Of a stretch of DNA of 64,000 nucleotides, positions 18,284 through 29,481 are shown piece by piece. Position 1 is the stretch's first letter; each line of letters starts with the position of its first letter. Where the stretch lies: contig CAJNDS010001535.1 in the NCBI GenBank assembly GCA_905221605.1, positions 1 to 64,000 of the forward strand. The letters run 5' to 3'. Under the pieces are notes generated by a model. It saw only the letters and a program-made list of their open reading frames with translations, had not been told where the DNA came from and ran no database searches. The stretch comes from Symbiodinium natans. Lineage: Eukaryota; Sar; Dinophyceae; Suessiales; Symbiodiniaceae. A program made the translations under genes and the position numbers.

Positions 18284-18437
18284 CTTTAGGGTTTGGGGTT
18301 TGGGGTTTAGGGTTTAGGGTTTGGGGTTTAGGGTTCAGGGTTTGGGGTTCAGGGTTCCGGGTTGGAGGGCTCTTGCTCCTGGGCTAGGGCTCAAGTGTGG
18401 GGTTTAGGGTTTAGGGCTTAAGGTTCAGGGTTGAGTA
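18284..18437 (+). repeat. Degenerate telomere-like tract TTTAGGG/TTTGGGG
   Basis: Mixed TTTAGGG, TTTGGGG and TTCAGGG units with one non-repeat interruption. Confidence 0.8.
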
Positions 18438-18583
18438 AGTCTAGGGCTGGAGAGTGCCTGGGATGCTCTGGACTGATGGCTCTGGGTTTTGGGTGAGGGT
18501 TCTCGGCCCGGGGGTAAGGCACCCGGACTGCATTGAGCCGAAGCAGACAAGGTTGTGGGTCTAGGGGTAACCCTAAAGCCTAC

Positions 18584-18697
18584 ACCCTAAACCCTAAACC
18601 CTAAACCCTAAACCCTAAACCCTAAACCCTAAACCCTAAACCCTAAACCACTAAACCCTAAACCCTAAACCCTAAACCCTAAACCCTGAACCCTACA
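18584..18697 (-). repeat. Telomere-like array CCCTAAA
   Basis: Near-perfect CCCTAAA units with one CCACTAAA slip. Confidence 0.93.
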
Positions 18698-20175
18698 CAG
18701 GTTCAGGGTTCAAGGTTGCAGGGCAACAGCGGAGTTTCACCGGAAAAAGGCTCCGCATCCTGTACCCCAACTCTAAGTAGCCCTACACCTAATTGGTTAG
18801 GCTTTAGACCCCTAAATCTTAAAACCTGAACCCGTAAATGGGGTTTCAAAACTTAGGGGATACCTTTATCAGGTCCTTATTATAAAGGAATCCTACCATT
18901 TGGGAGTCCATATTAAGGGTCCCCATTTTCGTAGACCCTAAATCTTAAACCCTAAGCCCTACGGCCACCCGCTTGCAACATAGCGAACAGAGCTGCCAAA
19001 ACCTGAACCTCAGCCTGAGCCTTCGGCTACACCCTAAACTCTCATTACACTCTGCACCCTAAACCCGAAACCTCAAACCCCAAACCCTAAACCCTAAACC
19101 CTAAACCCTGAACCCTACACCCTGCACCCTAAACCCTAAACCCTAAACCCTAAACTCAAGCCCCAAAGCATGCCCAGACAACCCTGACCGACGCTGCGGG
19201 ATCTTTTTGCTGCCCATGAGGCCGGAGGGACCTCTCGGTGACACCGCTGTGCAGCTCGTCAGTAAGGGTTTGGGGCTTAGTTCGGAAACCTTAAACCCTA
19301 AACCCTAAACCCCCGAATTCCTAAACCTTAGACCCTAAACCCCCAAAACCCCAAACCTAATTGGCTCAGGGCTCCGGATTGAGGAAGGCGTTATCCTCTC
19401 GGAGCGTGTCAATGGTCCGGAGGAGGTTGCACCTGATGCAGGAGTCGAGGGTTTAGGGTTTAGGGTTTAGGGTTTCGGGTTTAGGGTTTAGGGTTTCGGG
19501 GCTGGCTTGTGGTGTGAGGGGTTTAAGGGGTTAAGGCATTTGAGTTGAAGAGTCAAACAACAAGTGGGCCACCAAACCAAACTAGGCCCTTAACACCCTC
19601 AGAAAAATTTTCCTGATTTTGATCCTCTTAAACCAAACAAACCTCTCCACCAATACCAAACACTCCCGCAAGCCTCACCATAAGGACTGGCATTGCAACC
19701 CAAGAACTCTTCCAGACCCGCCAAAAGAAAGACCACAATCACCAAAACAACTGACTTGCCCAACTAAGACATGTAGATTGGGGCACCAAAATCGAGGACA
19801 GGTTGGGGAACCAGAATGTGTTTGCACGTTGTGCGTAGGTTCGGCTAGGGTTGCGCTGGTCGTGCCAGTCACTTCGCTGCAGGATATGACGTAGGGTATA
19901 TATTTCATTTCTTGTACCCCCAACAGGACACCGGGTACACACTCACCAATATTAAAAATAGGAACCTTATGTACACTCACCAATAACAGCAATATCAACC
20001 CTGTTTCATATGCCTGCTCATGTTTGGTTTGGTGCCTTTAAAGTACGCCCCCAAACCGGGGGCCGACCTGGCTTAGGTCAGGTTAGGTTAGGTTAGGTTG
20101 GGCAGGATCAGGAGTTGAACTTAGGTTAGATTACGTTCTTCTTGAAAAAGTAATGGGAGGAGGTGAGCTTAGGTG
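18698..20175. other. Mosaic of unique DNA and short telomere-like tracts
   Basis: Holds CCCTAAA at about 19081-19157, TTTAGGG at 19447-19497, a paired GTACAC(A)CTCACCAATA direct repeat near 19934-19986, and a GGTTAGGTTA tract near 20076-20100. Short coding-like stretches lie at about 19188-19262 and 19372-19446 but without a recognisable family. The segment CCTGATTTTGAT..CTCTTAAACC near 19611 recurs near 32406. Confidence 0.55.
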
Positions 20176-20419
20176 GTTAGGGTTTAGGGTTTAGGGTTTA
20201 GGGTTTAGGGTTTAGGGTTTAGGGTTTAGGGTTTAGGGTTTAGGGTTTAGGGTTTAGGGTTTAGGGTTTAGGGTTTAGGGTTTAGGGTTTAGGGTTTAGG
20301 GTTTAGGGTTTAGGGTTTAGGGTTTAGGGTTTAGGGTTTAGGGTTTAGGGTTTAGGGTTTAGGGTTTAGGGTTTAGGGTTTAGGGTTTAGGGTTTAGGGT
20401 TTAGGGTTAGGGTTTAGGG
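20176..20419 (+). repeat. Long perfect telomere-like array (TTTAGGG, about 34 units)
   Basis: About 244 bp of almost perfect TTTAGGG with a single TTAGGG unit at the right end. Flanked by unique DNA on both sides, so it is interstitial. Confidence 0.97.
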
Positions 20420-20577
20420 ATTTTGTAATGGGGGGGTAGGGTAGGTAAGGTTAGCTTGGATTGGGTTCGGTGAGGTGAGGCCCCCAAAAGCTCAGCTCCC
20501 GGCAGAAATCGCGCGTAAGCGTAGGACAGGAAGCGGAGGAAGAACACCAGGAGGTTGAAGCAATTCTGCGGCTCTGA
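20407..20577 (-). other. Coding-like island 1
   Basis: Open frame with protein-like composition (CFNLLVFFLRFLSYAYARF then PGAELLG), preceded by CCGCAG (possible 3' splice site) and ending in the telomere-like array, which supplies IPKP and the stop. Family unknown; it could be a relict exon. Confidence 0.35.
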
Positions 20578-20609
20578 CTCTAAGGCTTAGGGAATTTGGG
20601 CTTTGGGTT

Positions 20610-20765
20610 TGTGGTTCAGGGTTTAGGGTTCAGGGTTTTGGGTTTAGGGTTTAGGGTTTAGGGTTTAGGGTTTAGGGTTCAGGGTTTTTAGGGTTTTTAG
20701 GGTTTTTAGGGTTTTTAGGGTTTTTCGGGTTTTTAGGGTTTTTAGGGTTTCGGGTTCAGGGCTTT
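20610..20765 (+). repeat. Telomere-like array with TTTTTAGGG (9-bp) variants
   Basis: Starts as TTTAGGG and changes to TTTTTAGGG units, with one TTTTTCGGG unit. Confidence 0.9.
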
Positions 20766-20928
20766 TAGGATGTTTTTTGCAGCGTCATGGACTGTGGCTC
20801 GCTAGATGTAAAGGTGCTCCTAGCAAGAGGAAGGTTAACGAACTTAGGCCAAGACATCTTTACGAGATCAGCCTGTTTTGGTAGAGTCATCTGATTTAAA
20901 GTGTTCGTACAACAGGCATGTGCTCAAG

Positions 20929-21080
20929 CTACAAATGAAAAACAACGATGGAGAAAAGAACAGGGTGAGAGTCACACCCGTCTTGCTTGTTGAAGCAGGC
21001 CGGTGGCTGCATCTCGGTGCTCAGGGTCTCCATCTTCACCTCCCTCTCGGGTGCTGGGGTCGGAAGCGCCCTCGATGGGT
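20929..21080 (-). other. Coding-like island 2
   Basis: About 50 codons (PEREVKMETLSTEMQPPAC, then FNKQDGCDSHPVLF) ending in a TAG; no stop upstream until inside the adjacent TTTAGGG array. Amino-acid composition looks protein-like; no family recognised. Confidence 0.4.
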
Positions 21081-21212
21081 TTAGGGTTTAGGGTTTAGGG
21101 TTGAGGGTTTAGGGTTTAGGGTTTAGGGCTTAGGGTTTAGGGTTTAGGGTTTAGGGTTTAGGGTTTAGGGTTTAGGGTTTAGGGTTTAGGGTTTAGGGTT
21201 TAGGGTTTAGGG
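21078..21212 (+). repeat. Telomere-like array TTTAGGG
   Basis: About 19 units, nearly perfect. Confidence 0.95.
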
Positions 21213-21311
21213 TTCGGGAAAACACAGCCAAAGCAAGTGTTGAAGAGCCTGGATCGTGCACGAAGCGACCGATTTGGCCATCCAGCTCCCGCTCTTGCGT
21301 TCAGGGCTGCG
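21207..21311 (-). other. Coding-like island 3
   Basis: RKSGSWMAKSVASCTIQALQ then HLLWLCFPEP and a stop in the telomere-like array. It lies directly between the array and the MITE at 21318. No family recognised. Confidence 0.35.
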
Positions 21312-21317
21312 GCTATA

Positions 21318-21447
21318 CTTGGAGGTTCAGGGTACTTATACCCAATTAGAAGTGCAGTTATAACCCACTTGTGAGCCCCTTGATAGGGTTCTATTTGGGG
21401 TATAAGCACAGCGAGAATTGGGTTGCTAGGTACCATGAACCTCCAAG
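21318..21447. mobile_element. MITE-like element, family 1 (copy a, best preserved)
   Basis: Terminal inverted repeat CTTGGAGGTTCAGGGTAC at the left and GTACCATGAACCTCCAAG at the right, with TA on both sides (21316-21317 and 21448-21449). 130 bp, no ORF. TA-flanked ends are typical of Tc1/mariner-related non-autonomous elements. Confidence 0.7.
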
Positions 21448-22180
21448 TAGGGCGGTCGTCATCGCGCCTGGCTTTCACAGGTACCTCTTGACCACTTGCA
21501 ATCTGCCTCTAGCGCTGCCTCCTCGGCTCTTTTGGCGTAGCCCTCTTGATCCCCAAACCCTCGAAAGAGTGAAAAGCCCCAAAAACCCAAAAGCACCAAA
21601 AACACCAAAGAACAATAAAGCCCCAAGAAGACTGAAAGCCCCAAAAGCCCCTGGACACCTCGTGAAGTCATCTTGGGACACCGACCCTCAACCTGAAAGG
21701 ACCCCGGGAGGTTTAGGGTTTAGGGTTTAGGGTTTAGGGGTCTTTGGGGGTTTGGGTGCCCAAAAGCTCCGGCGCCCCAAGCCGGAGGCCGAGAAGCCTC
21801 CAAAGCCTTAAACCCCGAATCTAGACCCTGAACACTATTTAGGGGGTTTAGGGTTTAGGGTTCGGGTTTCGGGTTTAGGGGTTAGGGCTTAGGGTTTCGG
21901 ATTTCGGGTTTAGGGTTTACGGTTTAGGGTTTGGGGCTTAGGGCTTAGGCCTTAGGGCTTAGGGCCCTACACTCCTAAACCCTACACCACTAGGGTCTTT
22001 CAACTTGAGCCCTAAATCCTTAGCCCTCTTCGAACTCCGCCCAACCCAAATGCCATGCTGCACGGGCCGAGCTGCCAAATATGCCATGGGAAGCTGACCT
22101 CGGGGTGTAGGGCAAAAGGTGACGCTTGGGGGGCCAGAAGTGGCCGCTTTCCCAACAAAAAATTGTTTAAAGTACGAACA
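21448..22180. other. Non-genic mosaic with TTTAGGG tracts
   Basis: An A/C-rich AAAAGCCCC-like tract at 21570-21650, TTTAGGG runs at about 21711-21738 and a degenerate TTTAGGG/TTCGGG stretch at 21840-21965. No gene recognised. Confidence 0.55.
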
Positions 22181-22250
22181 TATATATATACAGATATACA
22201 TACATTCGTATATGTATATATATATATATGTATACATATATATACATACA
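22181..22250. repeat. TATA/CATA microsatellite
   Basis: Alternating TA with CATA and GTATA words. Confidence 0.9.
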
Positions 22251-24192
22251 ACAAGGGGACCCCTAACTTGGGGAAATCTCCGAGTGAATGTCGCTTGTGT
22301 CCAGGTCCGTGGGCCGTAACATACACTGAGGCTGTCAGACATGGGCCTGGTAAGTGCCTACAGTGGCCTACAGCCCTACTGCACTGCATGTACAGCAAAC
22401 CTTAAGTCTGGTAACCCTAAACCGGATATCTTGAGCCTTATAACCCCAAACCGTAAACCTTATAAGCCGAATCCTCGTGACCCTAAACCTTCTCATGTTC
22501 AAGAACCCCAAACCCTAAATCTCAACTGCGGCATCCTAGTCGGGGCAGGTCACGGGCCTGAAGCCCAAACCCCCCAAGCCCGAAAATCACCCACACCCGA
22601 AAGGACTCCCTAACTACAGTGGGGGGGGGGGGGGTTGGGCGGCGCTTAAGCCCCTCGGCCTAATGGGGCGCAAGGTCGTTCGCCATCTTCGGGACCAGTA
22701 CAGGTCCCTTATTAAAGTCACCCTAAACCCTCTGAAACGCCTTCAAAACGGGCGCCTGTAGGGCCGAAGCATCCCAAGACCTGGACGTAAGCTATAAGCA
22801 TAATTCTACGTGACAAGTCGGGTAGCTATGGTTATAAGCTTAAGGTACTTATCACCCTACTTATGAGAACCCACGAACCTTCAAGGAAACCCTAAACCCT
22901 AAAGCCCTGGAAGCCCCAATACCTGCTGAGGCGCTGACCAAGCGTACCTATCAAGGCAACTGCGGCAAACCTGCACCAGGAGGACGTAAGATGGCCGCTG
23001 GGGGGCTTGCAGTCTCGCAAGGTGTTGCTGGGGTTTAGAGGTTTGGAAGGTTTTGGGGTTCGGTTTGGGGAGTTTAGGGTTTCGGGTTGAAGTTTAGGCC
23101 GGGCTGCTTGTTCCAGGTAAACCCTAAAACCTTCACAACAATTATTAAATCCCCCCCCCAGCCTCCCCAAAAGGGGCACTCCCAGAAAATCCAGATCCAA
23201 TTGAATTTGCGATACGCCTGTAAGGGGGGAGGCTTGGCTTGGGAAGCCCAGGGCCCAAACCCTAAACCAGGGTGTGGGCTTCGGTACTGGACCGTTCCTG
23301 TTCACTAGGCACCCAAAGCCCTAAAACCCCAAACCGGGCTTGGGGTTGTTACCCCAATCCGGGCTTGGGGTTGTTTAGGGTTTAGGGTTGAGGGTTGAGG
23401 GTTGAGGGTTGAGGCTTGAGGCTTGAGGCTTGAGGCTTGAGGCTTGAGGCTTGAGGGCTTAGGCTGCGTGCCAAACGTTCGACGTGTGAGGGGAACGCCG
23501 CGGAAGAAAAAGGGGGGTGGATCTGGGGGATGGTGTGCAACTGCAGAGCCCCTTTTGGGTTTAGGATTTAGGGGCTTATCCCTAAACCCTAAACACTAAA
23601 CCCTAAACCCTTAACCCTTAACCGTAGGCCCAAACCAAGCCCCACACACCAGTTACCCCACAACCCCGGCTTTTGAGAGGACTGAGTACCAGCCGGTCGG
23701 CAAAAACAGCATCAACGCGCCCCTGGCAGCTGACAGCAATTCACAATAACCCCCCAAAATCCTAGAGTCCTCACTTGCAGGCCTATGGGCTTCCAGTAAA
23801 GTATGGCTCCCTGGGTGTCCCCTTGTTGGGTTTTATGGCTCAGGCTGTTAAGTTTAAAGCTTATAGCGAGGTCACAAAGTCCTTATTATCCCTTACCCCA
23901 CTCAACGCCTTCTGCCCCAGTCCGAAAATACCCAGCCCAAAGTGCGATGTGGGGTTTAGGGTTGTGAGACCTGAAATTTCTTAAAATTAGCCGGAACCCC
24001 CAAAAAACCTCCAGAGCCAAACCTGCACCGCCCTAAACCCTAAACCCTCAACCCTAAACCCTATAGGACCTTCAACCCTGCAACCCCTAGAAAAGCCCTT
24101 CCCAAGGGTCCATGTACCTCAGCCCCACAGTCCCTATGTAGGAGGTACCTTAAGGCCGAAGTAGTGCGTATTTCGGTAATTACATGGACCGT
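22251..24192. other. Non-genic mosaic
   Basis: Contains a run of about 15 G at 22621-22635, a half-copy of MITE family 1 ending near 22883, a GAGGCTTGAGGCTT tandem run at 23393-23455, CCCTAAA words at 23580-23625 and 24032-24062, and unique DNA. No recognisable gene. Confidence 0.5.
24104..24192. mobile_element. MITE-like element, family 2
   Basis: Inverted ends GGGTCCATGTAC at the left and TTACATGGACC at the right, about 88 bp, no ORF. A second copy lies at 60404-60490 and related ends at 25433 and 27217. Confidence 0.45.
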
Positions 24193-24430
24193 TAGGGTTT
24201 AGGGTTTAGGGTTTAGGGTTTAGGGTTTAGGGTTTAGGGCTTAGGGTTTGGTTAGAACCTCCATGGCTTAGACGAGGGCCTCGCGTAGAGGACCGGACGC
24301 GCCAGGCAGGCACAGAGAACACCTGTCAGCTCAAGACGTTTAGGGTTTAGGGTTTAGGGTTTAGGGTTTAGGGTTTAGGGTTTAGGGTTTAGGGTTTAGG
24401 GTTTAGGGTTTAGGGTTTAGGGTTTAGGGC
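24193..24430 (+). repeat. Two telomere-like arrays TTTAGGG
   Basis: 24193-24243 and 24339-24430, separated by about 95 bp of unique, weakly coding-like DNA. Confidence 0.93.
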
Positions 24431-25703
24431 TAGAGCGCCACGTCAGGGGTTCATGAGGGGTATACAGTAGGGTCCAGGGTTCTTAAGAACCCTAGAGTAA
24501 ACCCAATAAGACCCCAAACGAGAATTCTAAACCCGAAGCCGTAGAACCACTGGCCGAGCCCCAAATCCTAACCCCGCAAGAAACCCGGGCCAAACCTGCC
24601 TAAAAACCCCCAGACCTCTGGAACCCTCGTCTTAGAGTCTTGTAAGTCTTAACCCCAAATGCACCCTCAAACCATCAAAGCCCCGAAACCCTGGACGCAT
24701 ATCCTAAACCCTATGTGCAATAAAAACAAAAAACTCTGAAACCCTACTCCTAAACCCTAAAGCCCTAAAACCCGAAGGCCCCCCAAAAAAACCATAAACC
24801 CTATGTTCGTGCCGCCTAGGCAGAAGAAGGCGAGGGTGTAGCTCGATTCGCCTGGCGGCTACTGACAGTTTGATCCCTTCGTGCGAGTGCTAGGTTTTAG
24901 GAGCCTGCATTCTCCGCAAGAAAATATCTCAAACTCTCCCCTAGACGATAGCTGGTCTATAGGGTTTGTGATTGCAGGTTTGGGGCTAAAAGTTTGTAGG
25001 TAAGATCTAGGGTGGATCGAAAAGTACGCATTGTGTCTCTATTACAGAATCTTCCTTTCTAGGGACTACAGGACGGACCCTTACAAGGGACCTTAGGGGT
25101 TCTTTGGGGGTTATTTCGGGGGTACTTAGGTATATAGGGAACCCTGAACCCTCAACCCTTAAATCCTTAGTTCAGATCACTCCCCCACGCAGCTCGTCAC
25201 TTACCAGGGAGGGCTGGAGAGGAGTTGCCCTTACTAAACACCCTAAACCCTAAATCCTACACCCCAAACCCCAAACTCTAAACCCTATACCCTAAAGTTC
25301 AGGTTTCGGGCTCAGGGTTCAGGCAAAGAAATGGCCGGTCCACAGCCCTCCCTGTAGCAAACCATAACTCCTTCACCTCTCTGGACTTTGAACGCCTAGC
25401 AGCCCAAGACGATACTGTCCCTCGTAAATGGTAGTTACATGGTCCCTTAGTATGGGCCCCTTGAAAGGGGACCCTAAACCCTAAACCCTAAACCCTAGAC
25501 CCTAAACCCTAAACCCTAAAGCCCTTTAAGGCCCCCCCCCCCGGTTGCGCCTACGAGCGCGAGCCAGTGAAGAGATCGGATAGCTGGCCGAGGGCAGAAA
25601 GTGCCAACCCTAAACCCTAAACCCTAAATGTGTTGCGAGCTGTGGACTGAAGGGATTTTTTGGGGTTCAACTGGAAATTAGGCCTTGGGGCCATGGGATA
25701 GGT
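24431..25703. other. Non-genic mosaic
   Basis: Degenerate CCCTAAA words throughout, small CCCTAAA runs at about 25471-25520 and 25606-25628, and a family-2 MITE-like end (TTACATGGTCCCTTAG) near 25433. No gene recognised. Confidence 0.5.
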
Positions 25704-26010
25704 TTGGGTTTAGGGTTTAGGGTTTGGGGTTTAGGGTTTAGGGTTTAGGGTTTAGGGTTTAGGGTTTAGGGTTTAGGGTTGAGGGTTAGGGTTTAGGGTT
25801 TAGGGTTTAGGGTTTAGGGTTTTGGGTTTAGGGTTTGGGTTTAGGGTTTTTAGGGTTTAGGGGTTTAGGGTTTAGGGTTTAGGGGTTAGGGTTAGGGGTT
25901 TAGGGTTTAGGGTTTAGGGTTTAGGGTTTAGGGTTTAGGGTTTAGGGTTTAGGGTTTAGGGTTTAGGGTTTAGGGTTTAGGGTTTAGGGTTTAGGGTTTA
26001 GGGTTTAGGG
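25704..26010 (+). repeat. Long telomere-like array TTTAGGG with variants
   Basis: Roughly 300 bp, mostly perfect units, with TTTGGGG, TTAGGG and TTTTTAGGG variants in the middle. Confidence 0.95.
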
Positions 26011-26449
26011 ATTTTCTATGTGGGATAGTCATGGACTTGAAGGGCATACCTCTCCTATCCCCGCACGCTAAACCCTAAACATTCAGGGTTCAGGCTTTGG
26101 GGTTCGGGTTCAACCTCCTCAACCTTCAATTCTGCAATGGTTCAACCGGCAAACCCCAAAGCTGCAGCAGTCTTCCCCGCGCGCACGCACGCGCGCGTGC
26201 GCGTGCGGTTGGCTTCGGGCTAAAGGTTTCAGAGCGGGTAGAGGTGCCATCAAGCATGGGGGCCCCCCGGTTCCTGAACCTGAGCACTGCGGAGGACTTA
26301 AGATTTAGAGTTCACGGTTTAGGGTTTATAGGGTTTATAGGGTTGAAAAGGGTTTATAGGGTTCATTGGGTTTATGGGGTTTGTAGGGTTTAATTAGGGT
26401 CATAGATTCGAGTTTTCATCTTCATCGCCCTTTTGTAGAGGCACGGGTC

Positions 26450-26590
26450 ATGGCAAAGCTGATCACCGAGGAAGAGCTCCTAGGAGTCAACCCAGCAAGG
26501 CACGCTCAACTCCCGCGAACCCCGACTGAAACCCAGCAACTTGGAGTCACCAAAGTCACTCAGCTTACTGTCAGTAACCCTAAACCCTAA
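26450..26590 (+). other. Coding-like island 4
   Basis: 46-codon frame starting MAKLITEEELLGVNPARHAQ and ending SNPKP with its stop in CCCTAAA. The start is protein-like; no family recognised. It may be a gene fragment. Confidence 0.3.
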
Positions 26591-26702
26591 GCCCCAGGAG
26601 GGTAGCTATAACTTAAGCTTTTAGCTGCGTTACTAGGAAACCCAATAAACCCAAAAAGGCTAAGGATTTAAGTTACAGCAAAGCCCCACGAAGAGGAGAC
26701 AT

Positions 26703-26789
26703 TCAAGTGGAAGACCCGAGTCTCTGGCAGGTCTCATCTAAGTCCGGGTAGATGAGCATGAGCTCCATTATGGCATCCTCCTTGTACCT
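26703..26789 (-). other. Coding-like island 5
   Basis: RYKEDAIMELMLIYPDLDET then CQRLGSST and a stop. It is preceded by GTCAG (possible 3' splice site), with a CCCTAAA array (26820-26937) upstream on the minus strand. Confidence 0.35.
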
Positions 26790-26819
26790 GACACTTTTTA
26801 AATGAGGGCTTGCGGCGTC

Positions 26820-26937
26820 CCTAAACCCTAAACCCTAAACCCTAAACCCTAAACCCTAAACCCTAAACCCTAAACCCTAAACCCTAAACCCTAAACCCTA
26901 AACCCTAAACCCTAAACCCTAAACCCTAAACCCTACC
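26820..26937 (-). repeat. Telomere-like array CCCTAAA
   Basis: About 16 perfect units. Confidence 0.97.
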
Positions 26938-28022
26938 CCTTACCACTCAGAGGTCCGGAGGTTGCAACCTACTCAAGAGCGTTGAGAAGGCACCAAGAGG
27001 GTTCATCCTTTTGCATTTGTAGAACCCATGAACCCAACAGTTGGATTTCGGGCTTAGGGTTTAGGATTTAGGGTTTAGGGCTTAGGGTTTAGGGTTTAGG
27101 GTCTAGGGTTAGGGTACTTATAACCCAAGGGGCTTGTAGTTGGGTAATAAGCACAGTTATTATTTACATCCCCTCTAAGGGCCCCTGCCCCCTCTCCGCA
27201 CCCAACCTCAGGGTAATTACATGGTCCCTCAGTACGGGTCCGTTTATACCCCTTATATAGCCCAAGGGCCCATACTACAAAAACCTTTTAAAGGAGGTAA
27301 GGGACCATAACAAGGGCCCATAGAATTAATAACTAAGCTTTCGAAATCCACACACGGCATTGCGAATTAATGTGTAGGGTTTAGGCCTTGTGAAGCTTCG
27401 AACGTTTTCAAGGGCCCATAGAGGTTACGGGGAATCTCGGGTCTGCAGTGGTGCTTCATAGGCTGTAGAGGGCCTAGGGTTTGGGGTGGTCCGCCCTAAA
27501 CCCTAAACTCTAAACTCTAAACTCTAAACTCTAAACCCTAAACCCTAAACCCGAGAGGCGGTAAAGAGTGGCGCACTGGAGCTCGATGTACTGGAAGCTG
27601 CACACCACGCTAAGGTGCATAACCTTCAAGGGCACACTGGGATGCGAGCATTTTAGGGTTTAGGGTTTTGGGTTTAGGGTTTAGGGTTTAGGGATGTGGG
27701 AAAACAGGATCGGAAGCCTACACAACACCCACCAAATCTATGAAACCAAAGCCCAAAGACACCAAACAAACTGAAGTGTTCAGACAGCCTCTGAGACACC
27801 GCATCCGAACCCAGCCGTAATCCAAGCAAAACCCACAAGGATCCTAAACTCCAAACCTGAAAGAACCCTAAACCTTAAACCCAAAACCCAAAACCCAAAA
27901 CCCTAAACCCTAAACCCTGCACCCCTAACCCTAAACCCTAAACCCTAAACCCAAAAGAGCCTTAAACCCCAAACCCTAAGCGAAGCGCTTTGGGAGGAGA
28001 GGGGAGGGGTGGGGTGTAATTA
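26938..28022. other. Non-genic mosaic
   Basis: TTTAGGG tract at about 27055-27110, a fragment of MITE family 1 near 27113-27165, a family-2-like inverted pair (TTACATGGTCCCT near 27218 and AGGGACCATAA near 27300), CTCTAAA/CCCTAAA at 27491-27552 and CCCTAAA at 27862-27952. No gene recognised. Confidence 0.5.
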
Positions 28023-28107
28023 CTTGGAGGTTCATAGTACTTCAAGAGCGTAAAGTACGGTTAAAACTACTCTTCTTATTGGGATATAAGTACCCTGAAC
28101 CTCCAAG
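28023..28107. mobile_element. MITE-like element, family 1 (copy b, short)
   Basis: 85 bp with ends CTTGGAGGTTCATAGTAC and GTACCCTGAACCTCCAAG... trimmed by TA on both sides (28021-28022, 28108-28109). Confidence 0.65.
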
Positions 28108-28385
28108 TAAAACCGTGGGATTTGTTTGGTGGCTTAAGGATTCAGGGTTTTAGCGGTTTAAGGAGATGAAGGTTCGTGGGGCTTAGGGCTTTAGGGTTCA
28201 GGGTATTTAGGTATTAAATAGTGCTTGTTTTCAGGAGTTTAGGGTTTAGGGTTTAGGGTTTATGGCCAGTGGATTCGGGTTCCGGGTTGCTGCACTCACT
28301 GGGCTTTTTGGATGTTTTTTCTAAACTCAACGCCATACGTCGCGGCCTCGAAACGCTCCACCCACGGAGCCCAAACTGGCAAAAG

Positions 28386-28487
28386 GTTAGGGTTTAGGGT
28401 TTAGGGTTTAGGGTTTAGGGTTTAGGGTTTAGGGTTTAGGGTTTAGGGTTTAGGGTTTAGGGTTTAGGGTTTAGGGTTTAGGGTTTA
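28386..28487 (+). repeat. Telomere-like array TTTAGGG
   Basis: About 14 perfect units. Confidence 0.97.
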
Positions 28488-28514
28488 GTGCTCTGAAGTC
28501 ATAGACCCTGACCC

Positions 28515-28605
28515 CTAAACCTCATTGGGAATCCTGGCCATCAGTGTCAGGAAGAGGGCTTCGTGCCGCGCCAGCACCTTCACGATGTCGGCACCTCCAC
28601 GGCTT
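28515..28605 (-). other. Coding-like island 6
   Basis: GADIVKVLARHEALFLTLMA then RIPNEV and a stop. It sits between a TTTAGGG array and a CCCTAAAA array. Family unknown. Confidence 0.35.
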
Positions 28606-28647
28606 CAGGTATACTTGGTGATTTCAAGCCAGCTGCGAACGTCCCTA

Positions 28648-29160
28648 AAACCCTAAAACCCTAAAACCCTAAAACCCTAAAACCCTAAAACCCTAAAACC
28701 CTAAAACCCTAAAACCCTAAAACCCTAAAACCCTAAAACCCGAAAACCCTAAAACCCTAAAACCCTAAAACCCTAAAACCCTAAAACCCTAAAACCCTAA
28801 AACCCTAAAACCCGAAAACCCTAAAACCCTAAAACCCTAAAACCCTAAAACCCTAAAACCCTAAAACCCTAAAACCCTAAAACCCTAAAACCCTAAAACC
28901 CTAAAACCCTAAAACTCTAAAACCCTAAAACCCTAAAACCCTAAAACCCTAAAACCCTAAAACCCTAAAACCCTAAAACCCTAAAACCCTAAAACCCTAA
29001 AACCCTAAAACCCTAAAACCCTAAAACCCTAAAACCCTAAAACTAAAACCCCTAAAACCCTAAAACCCTAAAACCCTAAAACCCCTAAAACCCTAAAACC
29101 CTAAAACCCTAAAACCCTAAAACCCTAAAACCCTAAAACCCTAAAACCCTAAAACCCTAA
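28648..29160 (-). repeat. Very long 8-bp array CCCTAAAA (about 64 units)
   Basis: About 513 bp of nearly pure CCCTAAAA (TTTTAGGG on the minus strand), with two CCCGAAAA units, one ACTCT slip and one CCCCTAAAA slip. Its unit differs from the 7-bp arrays on both sides. Confidence 0.97.
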
Positions 29161-29167
29161 CTCTCTC

Positions 29168-29222
29168 CTATCATATATATATATATAGATACACATATCT
29201 ATTTATTTATATATATATATAT
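29168..29222. repeat. TATA microsatellite
   Basis: Short AT alternation directly after the CCCTAAAA array. Confidence 0.9.
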
Positions 29223-29369
29223 AACGGCTGTAATTACTGGCCACTGCCCTCGGCCGCCCACGGCCAGGCCCTCCGCCCAGTTGAAAGTCGACCGGCCCTG
29301 TTGGGCACTCAAGGGTCTGGCAGAGGTCCACCCCCTCCCCCGCTGCCCCCTACCTCTTATCTGACTAAG

Positions 29370-29481
29370 GTTTAGGGTTTAGGGTTTAGGGTTTAGGGTT
29401 TAGGGTTTAGGGTTTAGGGTTTAGGGTTTAGGGTTTAGGGTTTAGGGTTTAGGGTTTAGGGTTTAGGGTTTAGGGTTTAGG
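29370..29481 (+). repeat. Telomere-like array TTTAGGG
   Basis: About 16 perfect units. Confidence 0.97.

Noticed and set aside
20176-20419. True chromosome end
   Set aside because: All telomere-like arrays here have unique DNA on both sides and occur in both orientations, so they are interstitial.
28648-29160. CRISPR-like or satellite-gene array
   Set aside because: Units are 8 bp without spacers; it is a telomere-like microsatellite.
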